In this document: one piece after another, positions 47,201-55,861 of the stretch
Numbering within the stretch: position 1 is the stretch's first letter
Layout: each line of letters starts with the position of its first letter
Assembly (NCBI RefSeq): GCF_002940665.1
Contig: NZ_MIGY01000002.1
Span: 744,001 to 808,000 of the forward strand
Source of the DNA: Xanthomonas arboricola
Lineage (GTDB): Bacteria > Pseudomonadota > Gammaproteobacteria > Xanthomonadales > Xanthomonadaceae
Direction of reading: 5' to 3'
DNA length: 64,000 bases
Translations under genes and position numbers: made by a program
Notes under the pieces: model-generated
The model's database searches: none
The model's input: only the letters and a program-made list of their open reading frames with translations
Told to the model about the DNA's origin: nothing

Positions 47201-47843
47201 CGTGGTGTCCACCCAGGCGCTGGCCGAGGCGTTTGCCGGACTGCATAGCGACATCCGCGTGGCCGAAAACCGCCTGCCGCCGCATTGGTGGGAACACCTG
47301 CCCGCGCGCAGCGGATCTAGGCAACGCCAGGGCGGCAAGCCACGCATCGGCTGGGCCGGTGGCGCCAGTCACACCGGCGACCTGGAGCTGATCGCCGATG
47401 TGGTGCGCGAGCTGGCCGACGAGGTCGAATGGGTGTTCATGGGGATGTACCCGTTCGCATTGCGCCAGCACATCCATCAGTTCCAGCCCGGCGTGCCGAT
47501 CGATCATTACCCGGCCGCACTGGCGGCGCTGGATCTGGATCTGGCCCTGGCGCCGGTGGAACAGAATCTGTTCAACGCGTGCAAGAGCAATCTGCGCTTG
47601 CTGGAATACGGCGCCTGCGGCTATCCGGTGATCGCCAGCGATGTGCGTTGCTACCAGGGCAACCTGCCGGTGACTCTGGTGAAGAACCGCTACCGCGACT
47701 GGATCGGCGCGATCCGCGAGCATCTGGTCGACCCGGCCGCTTCGGCAGCAAAGGGTGCGGCGTTGCGCGACGTGGTGCGCCGCGACTGGATGCTGACCGG
47801 AAGCAATCTTGATCAGTGGCGCCAAGCGTGGTTGCCGGATTAG
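44280..47843 (+). CDS. Large three-domain glycosyltransferase, probable flagellin glycosyltransferase
   Basis: A 1187-residue cytoplasmic enzyme. The first GT-A (GT2-type) domain is at about 12-240 (VSIVMPAYK, metal-binding HDDD). A second GT2-like domain at about 575-800 (VSILVLVDGR, DGTVHHAGLLLGL) lacks a clear DxD. A C-terminal GT-B-like domain occupies about 860-1187 (PADVEGCGHYRVIQPLRAL; PRIGWAGGASHTGDLELI; RLLEYGACGYPVIASDVR). Size and domain plan recall Fgt1 and FgtA, which attach rhamnose and modified viosamine to flagellin serines in Pseudomonas. It is the last gene of the island, 33 bases after the methyltransferase. Confidence 0.88.
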   Translation: MMHHPEDRSATCALVSIVMPAYKLRYLDEALTSAVLQSYPRLELIVCDDSVDALIEQCVARHALECSFPIRYFRNPDRLGELGSKLKGIGLAQGTYIKFLHDDDVLQPDCVAQLVGAMERNPGTVLASSRRLRVDENGAPLPDILATSFPFADDVLIDGPELVSFLADHAINFIGEPSCVLARRADLVALGGELMMLNGKAIHWVGDLAIYVKLLRHGNLALLSGPLTHFRVSGAQFSQAGRDQPGIGDQGHEDLRQGIRQLGWRRESGDNRQVRVAPLSTHKARVFKSVDLVNALMQSAGMAERVSPSTWLGVRHPSNVQRALIDARLQTHAGGPQIAVLVVDSDGDAAAVAATQASLAAVACYRNQQTWVISSLPQQADEHGERGVLIGPDGLVPTLNRTIATQQSIDWVLLVQAGSLFTASGLLMLALEMLVLSEECQAVYADEVVALDDGQLGLAMRPALYLDMLLSAPSTMSRHWLFRHRTLRAAGGFPTGTSDAFELDYQLGLVERYGLACIRHIAEPLLVASATTRHDDEDEQRAISRHLAARGYVDAVVSSSGPGRHAVDYRHAQQPMVSILVLVDGRLAQVQRCLESVLANTGYPHYELLLLDRSDSTEPALRDWLTGIDNLGLQQIRVLRFEGEPTREAACNAAAEQARGDMLLWLAAGAAAIKADWLAQLLNHALRPEVGAVAGKLLRGDGTVHHAGLLLGLGAPAARAFDGAAFDESGYLQRLQLDQDYSALGGECLMLPRQLFLDAGGFAQEPALAPWSDVDLCLRLQQAGYLNVYAARAQLLIDPPDATPATARDEEAMYARWLPVMANDPAYNPGFSLDPGAGFQLADPRASWRPLQSWRPLPTMIALPADVEGCGHYRVIQPLRALREAGVVEGVLFNGYLEISELARQDPDVVILQRQVGEPRLEAMRRMQALSRAFKVYELDDYLPKLPLKNAHREHMPKDILKTVRRGLGMVDRFVVSTQALAEAFAGLHSDIRVAENRLPPHWWEHLPARSGSRQRQGGKPRIGWAGGASHTGDLELIADVVRELADEVEWVFMGMYPFALRQHIHQFQPGVPIDHYPAALAALDLDLALAPVEQNLFNACKSNLRLLEYGACGYPVIASDVRCYQGNLPVTLVKNRYRDWIGAIREHLVDPAASAAKGAALRDVVRRDWMLTGSNLDQWRQAWLPD

Positions 47844-47987
47844 TCGATCGAAGCCGCGGTGTGGGCGCCGCTTCCGGGGCATGGTGTCATCAGGCCAAGC
47901 AAAGCCGGCCGGTTCAATCGGCTTGCAGCGACAGTGATGTGGAGTCGTAGCGTCGTTTGCCCGCCTTCAAACGCGGAGTCGGTCGAG

Positions 47988-48095
47988 GGTGCGGTGCCCT
48001 CACCGCTCGCGGGACACGCCATGAATCCGTCCGTGGAGCTCGGTGGCGGCATCCATGCCGCCACACGGTCCCGCAACCGGCGAGGACACCGCACC
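47988..48095. repeat. Dispersed hairpin repeat, copy C module 2 (inverted)
   Basis: The arms GGTGCGGTGCCCTCACCGCT (47989-48008) and GCGAGGACACCGCACC (ending 48095) are inverted repeats. The apical hairpin GGTGGCGGCAT-CC-ATGCCGCC lies near 48041-48062. The module reads as the reverse complement of copy A and B module 2. Confidence 0.78.
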
Positions 48096-48284
48096 AAGAG
48101 GTTGGTCGGTGGTCAGGTAAAAAAACCACGCTTATTGCGAGGTATTGAGATGCCGAGAGGTCCATCGATTGCTTGTTGGACGCCCGCCCGTTGCTCAGCT
48201 TGTGACGGGAAAATTGTCGGACACAAGGTGATCCGGACGATGCACGCCATGGCCTGCTTGCAACCACACACCGACCATCTCGCT

Positions 48285-48398
48285 GGGTCCTTGCCCGCCC
48301 ACCGTCGCGGGACCTTACGCGGCATGGATGCCGCGTAAGAGCCTACAAGGACGTACTTGCGGCGTGTCCTGCGATGGTGGGCGGGCAAGGGCCCTGCA
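48285..48398. repeat. Dispersed hairpin repeat, copy C module 1 (inverted)
   Basis: The left arm CCTTGCCCGCCCACCGTCGC pairs with GCGATGGTGGGCGGGCAAGG near its right end. The apical hairpin TTACGCGGCAT-GG-ATGCCGCGTAA is perfect and eleven bases per side (about 48315-48338). It is the best-preserved copy in the window. Confidence 0.82.
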
Positions 48399-48481
48399 GC
48401 CAAGCCGCAAAACCCGCTGCTTCGCAACCAACGTGAAAGTTGATCGATGGTCATGTGAAAAGCCGCTGGCCGTGCGACGTG

Positions 48482-48506
48482 CGTCGGACGTCGGACGTCG
48501 GACGTC
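48482..48506. repeat. Short tandem repeat, unit CGTCGGA
   Basis: Three full copies of the 7-bp unit CGTCGGA are followed by a partial one (CGTC). The unit is not a multiple of three and lies in non-coding DNA. Confidence 0.8.
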
Positions 48507-48581
48507 AAGCCGTCGCATCAGTATCGGACAAGGTGTAGCACGCACCGCTCTGATGAGCGTGCACACCGATCATCTCGACTA

Positions 48582-48690
48582 CTCCTTGTCCCCAGACCGT
48601 CGCGGGACTTCATGCGGTACGGATACTGCATAAGAGCCTGATGGCACGGGGCGGCACATCGCGCGATGGAGAGCGGGCACTGCTCCCGCA
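48582..48690. repeat. Dispersed hairpin repeat, decayed copy D of module 1
   Basis: CCTTGTCCCCAGACCGTCGC, an apical ATGCGGTACGGATACTGCAT and a diverged right arm align with copy C module 1 but with many mismatches. Confidence 0.5.
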
Positions 48691-48812
48691 ACCACGCCAC
48701 AGACCCAAAGCCCTGCACCGAAGTCCCCCCGCGCCATCGCCCAGCGCCGGACCCATCCGCGGCTGACTTAAAGCCCCTCCCCGCCCCCGGCGCCGGAATC
48801 CCGGCGCGGTTT

Positions 48813-48828
48813 CGGCACGCCGCTTGCA
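48813..48828 (+). promoter_or_regulatory. RpoN (-24/-12) promoter of the fliE operon
   Basis: CGGCAC (48813-48818), five bases (GCCGC), then TTGCA (48824-48828). It lies 34 bp before the fliE ATG and begins a long run of basal-body genes. Confidence 0.85.
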
Positions 48829-48861
48829 TTGGTGTGGATGCCTCCCTGGCTGACCGCACCC

Positions 48862-49233
48862 ATGAGCGACTCCGTTACCTCCATCCTCTCGCAGATCCGC
48901 AGCTACCAGACGCAGATGGGCCAAGGCCCGATGGGCGCGGTGGGCGATGCGGCGCGCGGCAATCAGATCCAGGGGCTGGCCGGCACGCAGGGAACACCGG
49001 CCACCCAGGCACCGAGCTTCAGCGAGACCTTGCGCGGCGCCATCGGCGGCGTCAACGAGGCCCAGCAGAAGTCCGGCGCGCTGGCCAAGGCCTTTGAAAT
49101 GGGCGACCCCAGTGCCGATCTGGCACGGGTCATGGTCGCCTCCCAGCAGTCCCAGGTGGCCTTCCGCGCCACCGTGGAAGTCCGCAACCGTCTCGTCCAG
49201 GCTTATCAGGACGTCATGAACATGCCGCTGTAA
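48862..49233 (+). CDS. fliE: MS-ring/rod adaptor FliE
   Basis: A 123-residue protein joining the MS ring to the proximal rod and needed for export of rod proteins. The conserved core is FSETLRGAIGGVNEAQQKSG, and the C-terminus is VAFRATVEVRNRLVQAYQDVMNMPL. It is slightly longer than E. coli FliE (104) at the N-terminus. ATG 48862 is preferred over an in-frame ATG at 48829, which would overlap the promoter region. It is the first gene of fliEFGHIJK. Confidence 0.95.
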   Translation: MSDSVTSILSQIRSYQTQMGQGPMGAVGDAARGNQIQGLAGTQGTPATQAPSFSETLRGAIGGVNEAQQKSGALAKAFEMGDPSADLARVMVASQQSQVAFRATVEVRNRLVQAYQDVMNMPL

Positions 49234-49246
49234 GGGTTGACGACAC

Positions 49247-50977
49247 ATGGCTCTCGCGATCACCAAAGAAAACATGAACCAGAACGCCGAAAAGGCGGGG
49301 CAATGGTTCGACCGTGTCCGCAGCCTGCAGATCACCCGCAAGCTGACCATGATGGCGATGATCGCCGTGGCGGTGGCAGCGGGTCTGGCAGTGTTCTTCT
49401 GGTCGCAGAAGCCCGGTTACCAGTCGCTGTACACCGGCCTGGACGACAAGGGCAATGCCGAAGCGGCCGACTTGCTGCGCACCGCGCAGATCCCGTTCAA
49501 GATCGACCAGGACACCGGCGCCATCTCGGTGCCGCAGGACCGTCTGTACGACGCCCGCCTGAAGCTGGCCGGCTCCGGCCTGACCGGCAAGGAAACCGGC
49601 GGCGGCTTCGAGCTGATGGAAAAGGACCCCGGCTTCGGCGTCAGCCAGTTCGTCGAAAACGCCCGCTACCAGCACGCCCTGGAAACCGAGCTGTCGCGCA
49701 CCATCGGCACCCTGCGCCCGGTGCGCGAGGCGCGTGTGCATCTGGCCATTCCCAAGCCGAGCGCCTTCACCCGCCAGCGTGACGTGGCCAGCGCCTCGGT
49801 GGTGCTGGAGCTGCGCGGCGGCCAGGGCCTGGAGCGCAACCAGGTCGATGCCATCGTCAATCTGGTCGCCTCCAGCATCCCGGACATGACCCCCGAGCGC
49901 GTCACCGTGGTCGACCAGAGCGGCCGCATGCTCTCCATCGCCGATCCCAACAGCGACGCCGCCCAGCATGCCGCCCAGTTCGAACAGGTGCGTCGCCAGG
50001 AAAGCTCCTACAACCAGCGTATCCGCGAGCTGCTCGAGCCGATGACCGGCCCGGGCCGGGTCAACCCGGAAGTCAGCGTGGACATGGACTTCTCGGTGGT
50101 CGAGGAAGCCCGCGAGCTCTACAACGGCGAACCGGCCAAGCTGCGCAGCGAACAGGTCAGCGACACCAGCACCAGCGCCACCGGCCCGCAGGGCCCCCCG
50201 GGCGCCACCAGCAACAGCCCCGGCCAGCCGCCGGCGCCAGCCGCAAACGCCACTGCCGGCGCACCGGGAACCCCGGCCGCTGCCAACGGCCAGGCCGCCG
50301 CACCGGCCGCGCCGACCGAAAGTTCCAAGAGCGCCACCCGCAATTACGAATTGGACCGGACCTTGCAACACACCCGCCAGCCGGCCGGCCGCATCAAGCG
50401 GGTGTCGGTGGCGGTGCTGCTGGACAACGTCCCGCGTCCCGGTGCCAAGGGCAAGATGGTCGAGCAGCCGCTGACGGCCGCCGAGCTCACCCGCATCGAG
50501 GGCCTGGTCAAGCAGGCGGTGGGCTTCGACGCGGCCCGTGGCGACACGGTGTCGGTGATGAACGCCCCGTTCGTGCGCGAGGCGGTGGCTGGCGAGGAAG
50601 GTCCGAAGTGGTGGGAAGACCCGCGCGTGCAGAACGGTCTGCGCCTGCTGGTCGGTGCGGTAGTGGTGCTGGCGCTGCTGTTCGGCGTGGTGCGCCCCAC
50701 CCTGCGCCAGCTCACCGGCGTGACCGCGATCAAGGAAAAGCAGGCGAAGGGCGGCAACGATGGCACTCCGCAGAGCGCCGACGTGCGGATGGTCGACGAT
50801 GACGACCTGATGCCGCGCCTGGAAGAGGACACCGCCCAGCTCGGTCAGGACCGCAAGAACCCGATCGCGCTGCCGGACGCCTACGAAGAACGCATGCGTC
50901 TTGCACGCGAAGCAGTCAAAGCCGATTCAAAACGTGTCGCACAAGTCGTGAAGGGATGGGTCGCCAGTGAAGCCTGA
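49247..50977 (+). CDS. fliF: Flagellar MS-ring protein FliF
   Basis: A 576-residue inner-membrane ring protein (552 in E. coli). Transmembrane helices lie at about 31-49 and 465-484, with the periplasmic ring-building region between them (GYQSLYTGLDDKGNAEA; ALETELSRTIGTLRPVREA). A Pro/Ala-rich linker covers about 305-360. The cytoplasmic C-terminus (VVKGWVASE) binds FliG. It overlaps the fliG start by 11 bases. Confidence 0.97.
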   Translation: MALAITKENMNQNAEKAGQWFDRVRSLQITRKLTMMAMIAVAVAAGLAVFFWSQKPGYQSLYTGLDDKGNAEAADLLRTAQIPFKIDQDTGAISVPQDRLYDARLKLAGSGLTGKETGGGFELMEKDPGFGVSQFVENARYQHALETELSRTIGTLRPVREARVHLAIPKPSAFTRQRDVASASVVLELRGGQGLERNQVDAIVNLVASSIPDMTPERVTVVDQSGRMLSIADPNSDAAQHAAQFEQVRRQESSYNQRIRELLEPMTGPGRVNPEVSVDMDFSVVEEARELYNGEPAKLRSEQVSDTSTSATGPQGPPGATSNSPGQPPAPAANATAGAPGTPAAANGQAAAPAAPTESSKSATRNYELDRTLQHTRQPAGRIKRVSVAVLLDNVPRPGAKGKMVEQPLTAAELTRIEGLVKQAVGFDAARGDTVSVMNAPFVREAVAGEEGPKWWEDPRVQNGLRLLVGAVVVLALLFGVVRPTLRQLTGVTAIKEKQAKGGNDGTPQSADVRMVDDDDLMPRLEEDTAQLGQDRKNPIALPDAYEERMRLAREAVKADSKRVAQVVKGWVASEA

Positions 50978-51977
50978 TACACCACCGATGACCGGCGTAC
51001 AGCGCGCCGCCGTGCTGCTGCTGTCGCTTGGGGAAAGCGACGCCGCCGAAGTGCTCAAGCACATGGACCCCAAGGAGGTGCAGAAGATCGGCATCGCCAT
51101 GGCCACCATGACCGGTATCTCGCGCGACCAGGTCGAGAAGGTGATGGACGAGTTCAACGGCGAGCTGGCCGGCAAGACTTCGCTGGGCGTTGGCGCCGAC
51201 GACTACATCCGCAACGTGCTGATCCAGGCGCTGGGCGCCGACAAGGCCGGCGGCCTGATCGACCGCATCCTGCTCGGCCGCAACACCACCGGCCTGGACA
51301 CCCTGAAGTGGATGGACCCGCGCGCGGTCGCCGACCTGGTGCGCAACGAGCACCCGCAGATCATCGCCATCGTCATGGCGCATCTGGACAGCGACCAGGC
51401 CGCAGAGGCCCTGAAGCTGCTGCCCGAGCGCACCCGCGCCGACGTGCTGCTGCGCATCGCCACCCTGGACGGCATCCCGCCGAACGCCCTGAGCGAGCTC
51501 AACGACATCATGGAGCGCCAGTTTTCCGGCAACCAGAACCTCAAGTCGTCCAACGTGGGCGGCATCAAGGTCGCCGCCAACATCCTCAACTTCCTCGACA
51601 CCGGCGCCGACCAGGGCGTGCTGGGCGAGATCGGCAAGATCGACGCCGACCTGGCCGGCAAGATCCAGGACCTGATGTTCGTGTTCGACAACCTGGTGGA
51701 CCTGGACGACCGCGGCCTGCAGACGCTGCTGCGCGAAGTCTCCGGCGAGCGCCTGGGCCTGGCCTTGCGCGGCGCCGACGTCAAGGTACGCGAGAAGATC
51801 ACCCGCAACATGTCACAGCGCGCCGCCGAGATCCTGCTCGAGGACATGGAAGCGCGCGGCCCGGTGCGCCTGGCCGACGTGGAAGCGGCGCAGAAGGAAA
51901 TCCTCACCATCGTCCGCCGCCTGGCTGACGAAGGCGCCATCAGCCTGGGCGGCGCCGGTGCGGAGGCGATGGTATGA
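50967..51977 (+). CDS. fliG: Flagellar motor switch protein FliG
   Basis: A 336-residue rotor protein (331 in E. coli) that couples torque from the stator. The N-terminus ([20 protein letters not shown]), the EHPQ motif region ([15 protein letters not shown]) and the charged torque helix ([19 protein letters not shown]) are all present. The start is GTG 50967, which overlaps fliF; ATG 50988 is an alternative that removes seven residues. It overlaps the fliH start by four bases. Confidence 0.97.
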   Translation: MKPDTPPMTGVQRAAVLLLSLGESDAAEVLKHMDPKEVQKIGIAMATMTGISRDQVEKVMDEFNGELAGKTSLGVGADDYIRNVLIQALGADKAGGLIDRILLGRNTTGLDTLKWMDPRAVADLVRNEHPQIIAIVMAHLDSDQAAEALKLLPERTRADVLLRIATLDGIPPNALSELNDIMERQFSGNQNLKSSNVGGIKVAANILNFLDTGADQGVLGEIGKIDADLAGKIQDLMFVFDNLVDLDDRGLQTLLREVSGERLGLALRGADVKVREKITRNMSQRAAEILLEDMEARGPVRLADVEAAQKEILTIVRRLADEGAISLGGAGAEAMV

Positions 51978-52594
51978 ACGACATCGTCACCCGCTGGCTG
52001 GCCCCCGACCTGCACCTGGAGCCGGCCCCGCCGGCGCCGGAGTACGACGAGCCGGCCATGCTCGAACCGGTGCTGCGCCCGCCGACCCTGGAAGAGATCC
52101 AGGCGATCGAGGACGCCGCCCAGCAGGAAGGCTACGCGCGTGGCCATGCCGAAGGCTTTGCCCAGGGCCAGTCCGAAGTGCGCCGCCTGACCGCGCAGAT
52201 CGACGGCATCCTGGACAACTTCACCCGCCCGCTGGCGCGGCTGGAAAACGAAGTGGTCGGCGCGCTCGGCGAACTGGCCGTGCGCATCGCCGGCTCGCTG
52301 GTCGGGCGTGCCTATCAGGCCGACCCGCAGCTGCTGGCCGAGCTGGTGCAGGAGGCCGTCGATGCGGTCGGCGGCGCCGGCCGCGAGGTGGAAGTGCGCC
52401 TGCACCCGGACGACATCACCGCGCTGCTGCCGCATCTGGCGCCCAGCAGCACCACCCGCGTGGCGCCGGACCTGAGCCTGAGCCGCGGCGACCTGCGCGT
52501 GCACGCCGAAAGCGTGCGCGTGGACGGAACCTTGGACGCGCGCCTGCGGGCTGCGCTGGAGACAGTCATGCGCAAATCCGGAGCAGGCCTGTGA
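51974..52594 (+). CDS. fliH: Flagellar export ATPase regulator FliH
   Basis: A 206-residue stator-like protein that dimerises and restrains the FliI ATPase. It has the FliH GxxxG-type repeat ([17 protein letters not shown], residues 52-68) and a C-terminal domain with [13 protein letters not shown]. The Pro-rich N-terminus (about 12-35) would contact the export gate. It shares ATGA/GTGA-type overlaps with both neighbours. Confidence 0.95.
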   Translation: MNDIVTRWLAPDLHLEPAPPAPEYDEPAMLEPVLRPPTLEEIQAIEDAAQQEGYARGHAEGFAQGQSEVRRLTAQIDGILDNFTRPLARLENEVVGALGELAVRIAGSLVGRAYQADPQLLAELVQEAVDAVGGAGREVEVRLHPDDITALLPHLAPSSTTRVAPDLSLSRGDLRVHAESVRVDGTLDARLRAALETVMRKSGAGL

Positions 52595-53967
52595 GCGCCC
52601 TGCTGGGTGCCACCCCTGCCGACTGGCTGGACGCGCGCAACCTGCGCCTGGCCACCCGGCTGAGCGGACTCGGGCTGGAGCCGAGCGCCGGGCGCACCCT
52701 GATCCGCGAAGGCATCCTGCGTCGCGCGGTCGGCCTGACCCTGGAGGCCACCGGCTGCGAAGCGCCGATGGGCGCCACCTGCAAGGTCGAAGTCGACGGC
52801 GGCTGGGTGGATGCCGAAGTGGTCGGCTTTGCCGGCGAACGCACCTACCTGATGCCCAGCGCCGAGCTGCATGGGCTGCTGCCGAACGCCCGCGTGGTGC
52901 CCTCGCGGCGCCGCGGCGGCGTCGAAGTGGGCGAAGGCCTGCTCGGCCGCGTCATCGACAGCGACGGCACCCCGCTCGACGGCAAGGGCCCGATCCGCGG
53001 CGAAGGCAGCGTCAGCATGGCCGGCGTGTCGATCAACCCGCTGGCGCGCGAACCGATCACCACCTCGCTGGACGTCGGCGTGCGCGCGATCAATGCGCTG
53101 CTGCCGATCGGCCGCGGCCAGCGCGTCGGCCTGTTCGCTGGCTCCGGCGTCGGCAAATCGACACTGCTCGGCATGATGACCCGCTTCACCTCGGCCGACG
53201 TCATCGTGGTCGGGCTGATCGGCGAACGTGGCCGCGAAGTGCGCGACTTCGTCGAAACCACCCTGGGCGAAGAAGGCCTGCGCCGCGCCGTGGTGGTGGC
53301 CGCCCCGGCCGACCGACCGCCGTTGGCGCGCCTGCATGGCGCCTATCGCGCCACCGCGATCGCCGAATGGTTCCGCGACCAGGGCCTGAACGTGCTGCTG
53401 CTGATGGATTCGCTGACCCGGTTTGCCCAGGCCCAGCGCGAGATCGGCCTGTCGGTCGGCGAGCCGCCGACCACCCGCGGCTACCCGCCGAGCGTGTTCG
53501 CCAAGTTGCCGGCGCTGGTCGAGCGTGCCGGCAATGGCGCCAAGGGGCGCGGCTCGATCACCGCCTTCTACACCGTGCTGACCGAGGGCGACGACCCGCA
53601 GGACCCGATCGCCGACGCGGCGCGCGCCATTCTCGACGGCCACATCCTGCTCTCGCGCCGGGTTGCCGACAGCGGCCTGTACCCGGCCATCGACGTCGAA
53701 TCCTCGGTCAGCCGTGTGGTGCAGGACATCGCCGACGACACCTGGCGCCTGCGCATCCGCAAGCTCAAGCGCCTGCTGTCGGCCTACACCGCCAACCGCG
53801 ACCTGATCGCCATCGGCGCTTACCAGCGCGGCAGCGACCCGGCCACCGACGAAGCATTGGCGCGCTGGCCGGAAATCGTCGACTTCCTCGGCCAGGACGT
53901 CCACCGCGCCGCCGACCTGCCCGACAGCCTGTCCGCGTTGCAGCGGCTGGTCGAACCCGAGAACTAA
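52591..53967 (+). CDS. fliI: Flagellar export ATPase FliI
   Basis: A 458-residue ATPase (457 in E. coli), related to F1-beta. Walker A is GSGVGKST (in [14 protein letters not shown]), Walker B is [12 protein letters not shown], and the catalytic glutamate lies in [13 protein letters not shown]. It powers unfolding and delivery of axial proteins with FliH and FliJ. The start is GTG 52591, overlapping the fliH stop. Confidence 0.97.
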   Translation: MSALLGATPADWLDARNLRLATRLSGLGLEPSAGRTLIREGILRRAVGLTLEATGCEAPMGATCKVEVDGGWVDAEVVGFAGERTYLMPSAELHGLLPNARVVPSRRRGGVEVGEGLLGRVIDSDGTPLDGKGPIRGEGSVSMAGVSINPLAREPITTSLDVGVRAINALLPIGRGQRVGLFAGSGVGKSTLLGMMTRFTSADVIVVGLIGERGREVRDFVETTLGEEGLRRAVVVAAPADRPPLARLHGAYRATAIAEWFRDQGLNVLLLMDSLTRFAQAQREIGLSVGEPPTTRGYPPSVFAKLPALVERAGNGAKGRGSITAFYTVLTEGDDPQDPIADAARAILDGHILLSRRVADSGLYPAIDVESSVSRVVQDIADDTWRLRIRKLKRLLSAYTANRDLIAIGAYQRGSDPATDEALARWPEIVDFLGQDVHRAADLPDSLSALQRLVEPEN

Positions 53968-53970
53968 TCC

Positions 53971-54426
53971 ATGATGCAGTCCAAACGGATCGACCCCCTG
54001 CTGCGCCGCGCCCAGGAACAGGAAGACAAGGTCGCGCGCGACCTGGCCGAGCGTCAGCGCGCCCTGGACACCCACCAGTCGCGCCTGGAAGAGCTGCGCC
54101 GCTATGCCGAGGAATACGCCAACAGCCACATGGCCGGTACCAGCGCCGCCGCACTGACCAACCGCCGCGCCTTCCTGGACCGCCTGGACAGCGCCGTGCT
54201 GCAGCAGGCGCAGACCGTGGAGAACAACCGCAACAAGGTGGAAGCCGAGCGCACCCGGCTACTGCTGGCCAGCCGCGAGAAACAGGTGCTGGAGCAACTG
54301 GCCGCCAGCTACCGCGCGCAGGAGAACAAGGTGATCGAACGCCGCGACCAGCGTGAGATGGACGACCTCGGCGCGCGTCGTTCGCGCCTGGCCCGCAGCG
54401 AAGACACCCACGGAGAATCCGCATGA
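53971..54426 (+). CDS. fliJ: Flagellar export chaperone/coupler FliJ
   Basis: A 151-residue coiled-coil protein (147 in E. coli), rich in Arg, Glu and Gln, inserted in the FliI ring and linking it to FlhA. Heptads run nearly end to end (ARDLAERQRALDTHQSRLEELRRY). It lies between fliI and fliK, as usual. Its stop overlaps the fliK start. Confidence 0.95.
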   Translation: MMQSKRIDPLLRRAQEQEDKVARDLAERQRALDTHQSRLEELRRYAEEYANSHMAGTSAAALTNRRAFLDRLDSAVLQQAQTVENNRNKVEAERTRLLLASREKQVLEQLAASYRAQENKVIERRDQREMDDLGARRSRLARSEDTHGESA

Positions 54427-55670
54427 ACCCCTTGTCCGCTTTTGCCGCCGGCCTCGGCGCACTCGCCGGCACCGGCAAGAAATCCAGCTACAGCGACCCC
54501 TCGTCCGAGCCGGACGCCGGCCAGGACCAGTTCGCGCGCATGCTCAATCCGGCCAACCCGCCGAACCAGTCCCCGCCGCAGGCGCCCGAGCGCGTGCCGG
54601 CCAAGCAGGCCGCGCCCAAGCCCAACCAGCCCGACAAGCAGCGCAGCGACGACGACCACGGCGACGATGCGCCGAGCGACGCCACCGCACGCCCGCGTGC
54701 GCAGGACGGCGATGCCAAGGCCGCCACGTCCGGCGCCGCCAAGACCGGCAAGGGCAGCAAGACCGCGAGCAATGGCGAAGACGCAGCGACCGATGCAGCG
54801 GCCGCAACCGACACCGGCTGGCCACCGCCGGGCCTGGGCGGCTTCGGCATGGGGCTGCTTGCGCAGGCAGTGCCCGGCGGCGATGTGCTGGCGGCCGCGG
54901 CTGCGGCGCTGGCAACCGGGGTGACCGCTGCCGCCGGCGCCACGACGACCGCAACCGCGCTGCCGACCGATGCGGCCGCACCCACCGTCACCGCGACCGC
55001 CGGCACCGCCCTGCCCTCGTTGGGCGCGCTGGCACCGGCTGCCGCCGCCGGCGCCAAGCCCACTTCCGTCACCGCCTTGAGCGGCGATGCCCAGGCGGCC
55101 GCATTGATGGGCATGGCGACCAAGGCGCTGGACCCGGGCACCGACGACAGCGCCGGCCCGGCCGCGCCGGACGCCCCGGCGTTCGTGCTGCCGACCACCA
55201 CGGCGGCCGCGCTCGGCCGCCTGCAGGACCCGGCACCGGTGTTCAGCGCCTCGCCCACCCCAACCCCGGAAATGGGCAGCGACAGCTTCGACGACGCCAT
55301 CGGCGCGCGCATGAGCTGGCTGGCCGACCAGAAGATCGGCCATGCCCATATCAAGGTGACCCCAAACGAGATGGGCCCGGTCGAGGTGCGGCTGCATCTG
55401 GACGGCGACAAGGTCAATGCCAGCTTCAGCTCCGCCAATGCCGACGTGCGCCAGGCGCTGGAGCAGAGCCTGCCGCGTCTGCGCGAAATGCTCGGGCAGA
55501 ACGGCTTCCAGCTCGGCCAGGCCGATGTCGGCCAGCAACAGCAGAGCCAGTCCGGCAACCGCAACGGTGGCGGCAACGACGGCAATGGCCTCAGCCTGGA
55601 CGACAGCCCGCCCGTCGGAATTCCGTCGGTGGTGTTACGCCAGCGTGGATTGCTGGACGCCTACGCCTGA
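54423..55670 (+). CDS. fliK: Hook-length control protein FliK
   Basis: A 415-residue export substrate acting as molecular ruler and specificity switch. The N-terminal two-thirds is Ala-, Pro- and Thr-rich and poorly conserved. The C-terminal domain (about 295-380) has the family's HIKVTPNEMGPVEVRLHLDGD and NADVRQALEQSLPRLREMLGQNGF. It is the last gene of the fliE operon and is followed by a terminator. Confidence 0.95.
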   Translation: MNPLSAFAAGLGALAGTGKKSSYSDPSSEPDAGQDQFARMLNPANPPNQSPPQAPERVPAKQAAPKPNQPDKQRSDDDHGDDAPSDATARPRAQDGDAKAATSGAAKTGKGSKTASNGEDAATDAAAATDTGWPPPGLGGFGMGLLAQAVPGGDVLAAAAAALATGVTAAAGATTTATALPTDAAAPTVTATAGTALPSLGALAPAAAAGAKPTSVTALSGDAQAAALMGMATKALDPGTDDSAGPAAPDAPAFVLPTTTAAALGRLQDPAPVFSASPTPTPEMGSDSFDDAIGARMSWLADQKIGHAHIKVTPNEMGPVEVRLHLDGDKVNASFSSANADVRQALEQSLPRLREMLGQNGFQLGQADVGQQQQSQSGNRNGGGNDGNGLSLDDSPPVGIPSVVLRQRGLLDAYA

Positions 55671-55741
55671 GCGCGCGCGCCGGGCACGCCCCGGCGCGGC
55701 TGAAACCTTGGGTGCCGGCAAGCTCCGGCACCGCCCCACGA

Positions 55742-55771
55742 CCCTCGCAGCGCAAGGCCTGCGGGGGTTTT
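55742..55771 (+). terminator. Rho-independent terminator of the fliE-fliK operon
   Basis: The stem CCCTCGCAG / CTGCGGGGG (one T-G wobble, eight-base loop) is followed by TTTT. It lies between the fliK stop and the fliL promoter. Confidence 0.8.
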
Positions 55772-55812
55772 GTCGTTGAAGCTGCACGCGCGCCAGGAAA
55801 CCGTCGCCGGAT

Positions 55813-55828
55813 TGGCACGCCAATTGCA
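55813..55828 (+). promoter_or_regulatory. RpoN (-24/-12) promoter of the fliL operon
   Basis: TGGCAC (55813-55818), five bases (GCCAA), then TTGCA (55824-55828), a perfect match 34 bp before the fliL start. Confidence 0.93.
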
Positions 55829-55861
55829 TCCACTGGGTGAGCATTCCCCCTGGAGCAGACT

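Larger units (their letters stand above)
47844..48812. other. Gap between the island and fliE carrying repeat copies C and D
   Basis: Nearly 1 kb without a convincing gene. It holds an inverted copy of the two-module hairpin repeat (47988-48398), a decayed third copy (48582-48690) and a 7-bp tandem array. The remaining sequence up to the fliE promoter shows nothing recognisable. Confidence 0.7.

Noticed and set aside
44619..47882. A 1087-codon open frame on the minus strand opposite the large glycosyltransferase gene
   Set aside because: It is an antisense frame kept open by high GC at third codon positions. The plus-strand protein has clear domains, while the minus-strand translation is His/Gln/Arg-rich with no motif.
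52315..54129. A 604-codon minus-strand frame opposite fliH-fliI-fliJ
   Set aside because: It is an antisense shadow of three well-defined flagellar genes, with low-complexity translation and no start signal.
54488..55585. A minus-strand frame opposite fliK with Ala/Ser/Val-rich translation
   Set aside because: It is produced by the biased codons of the Ala- and Pro-rich FliK N-terminus and shows no domain or signal.
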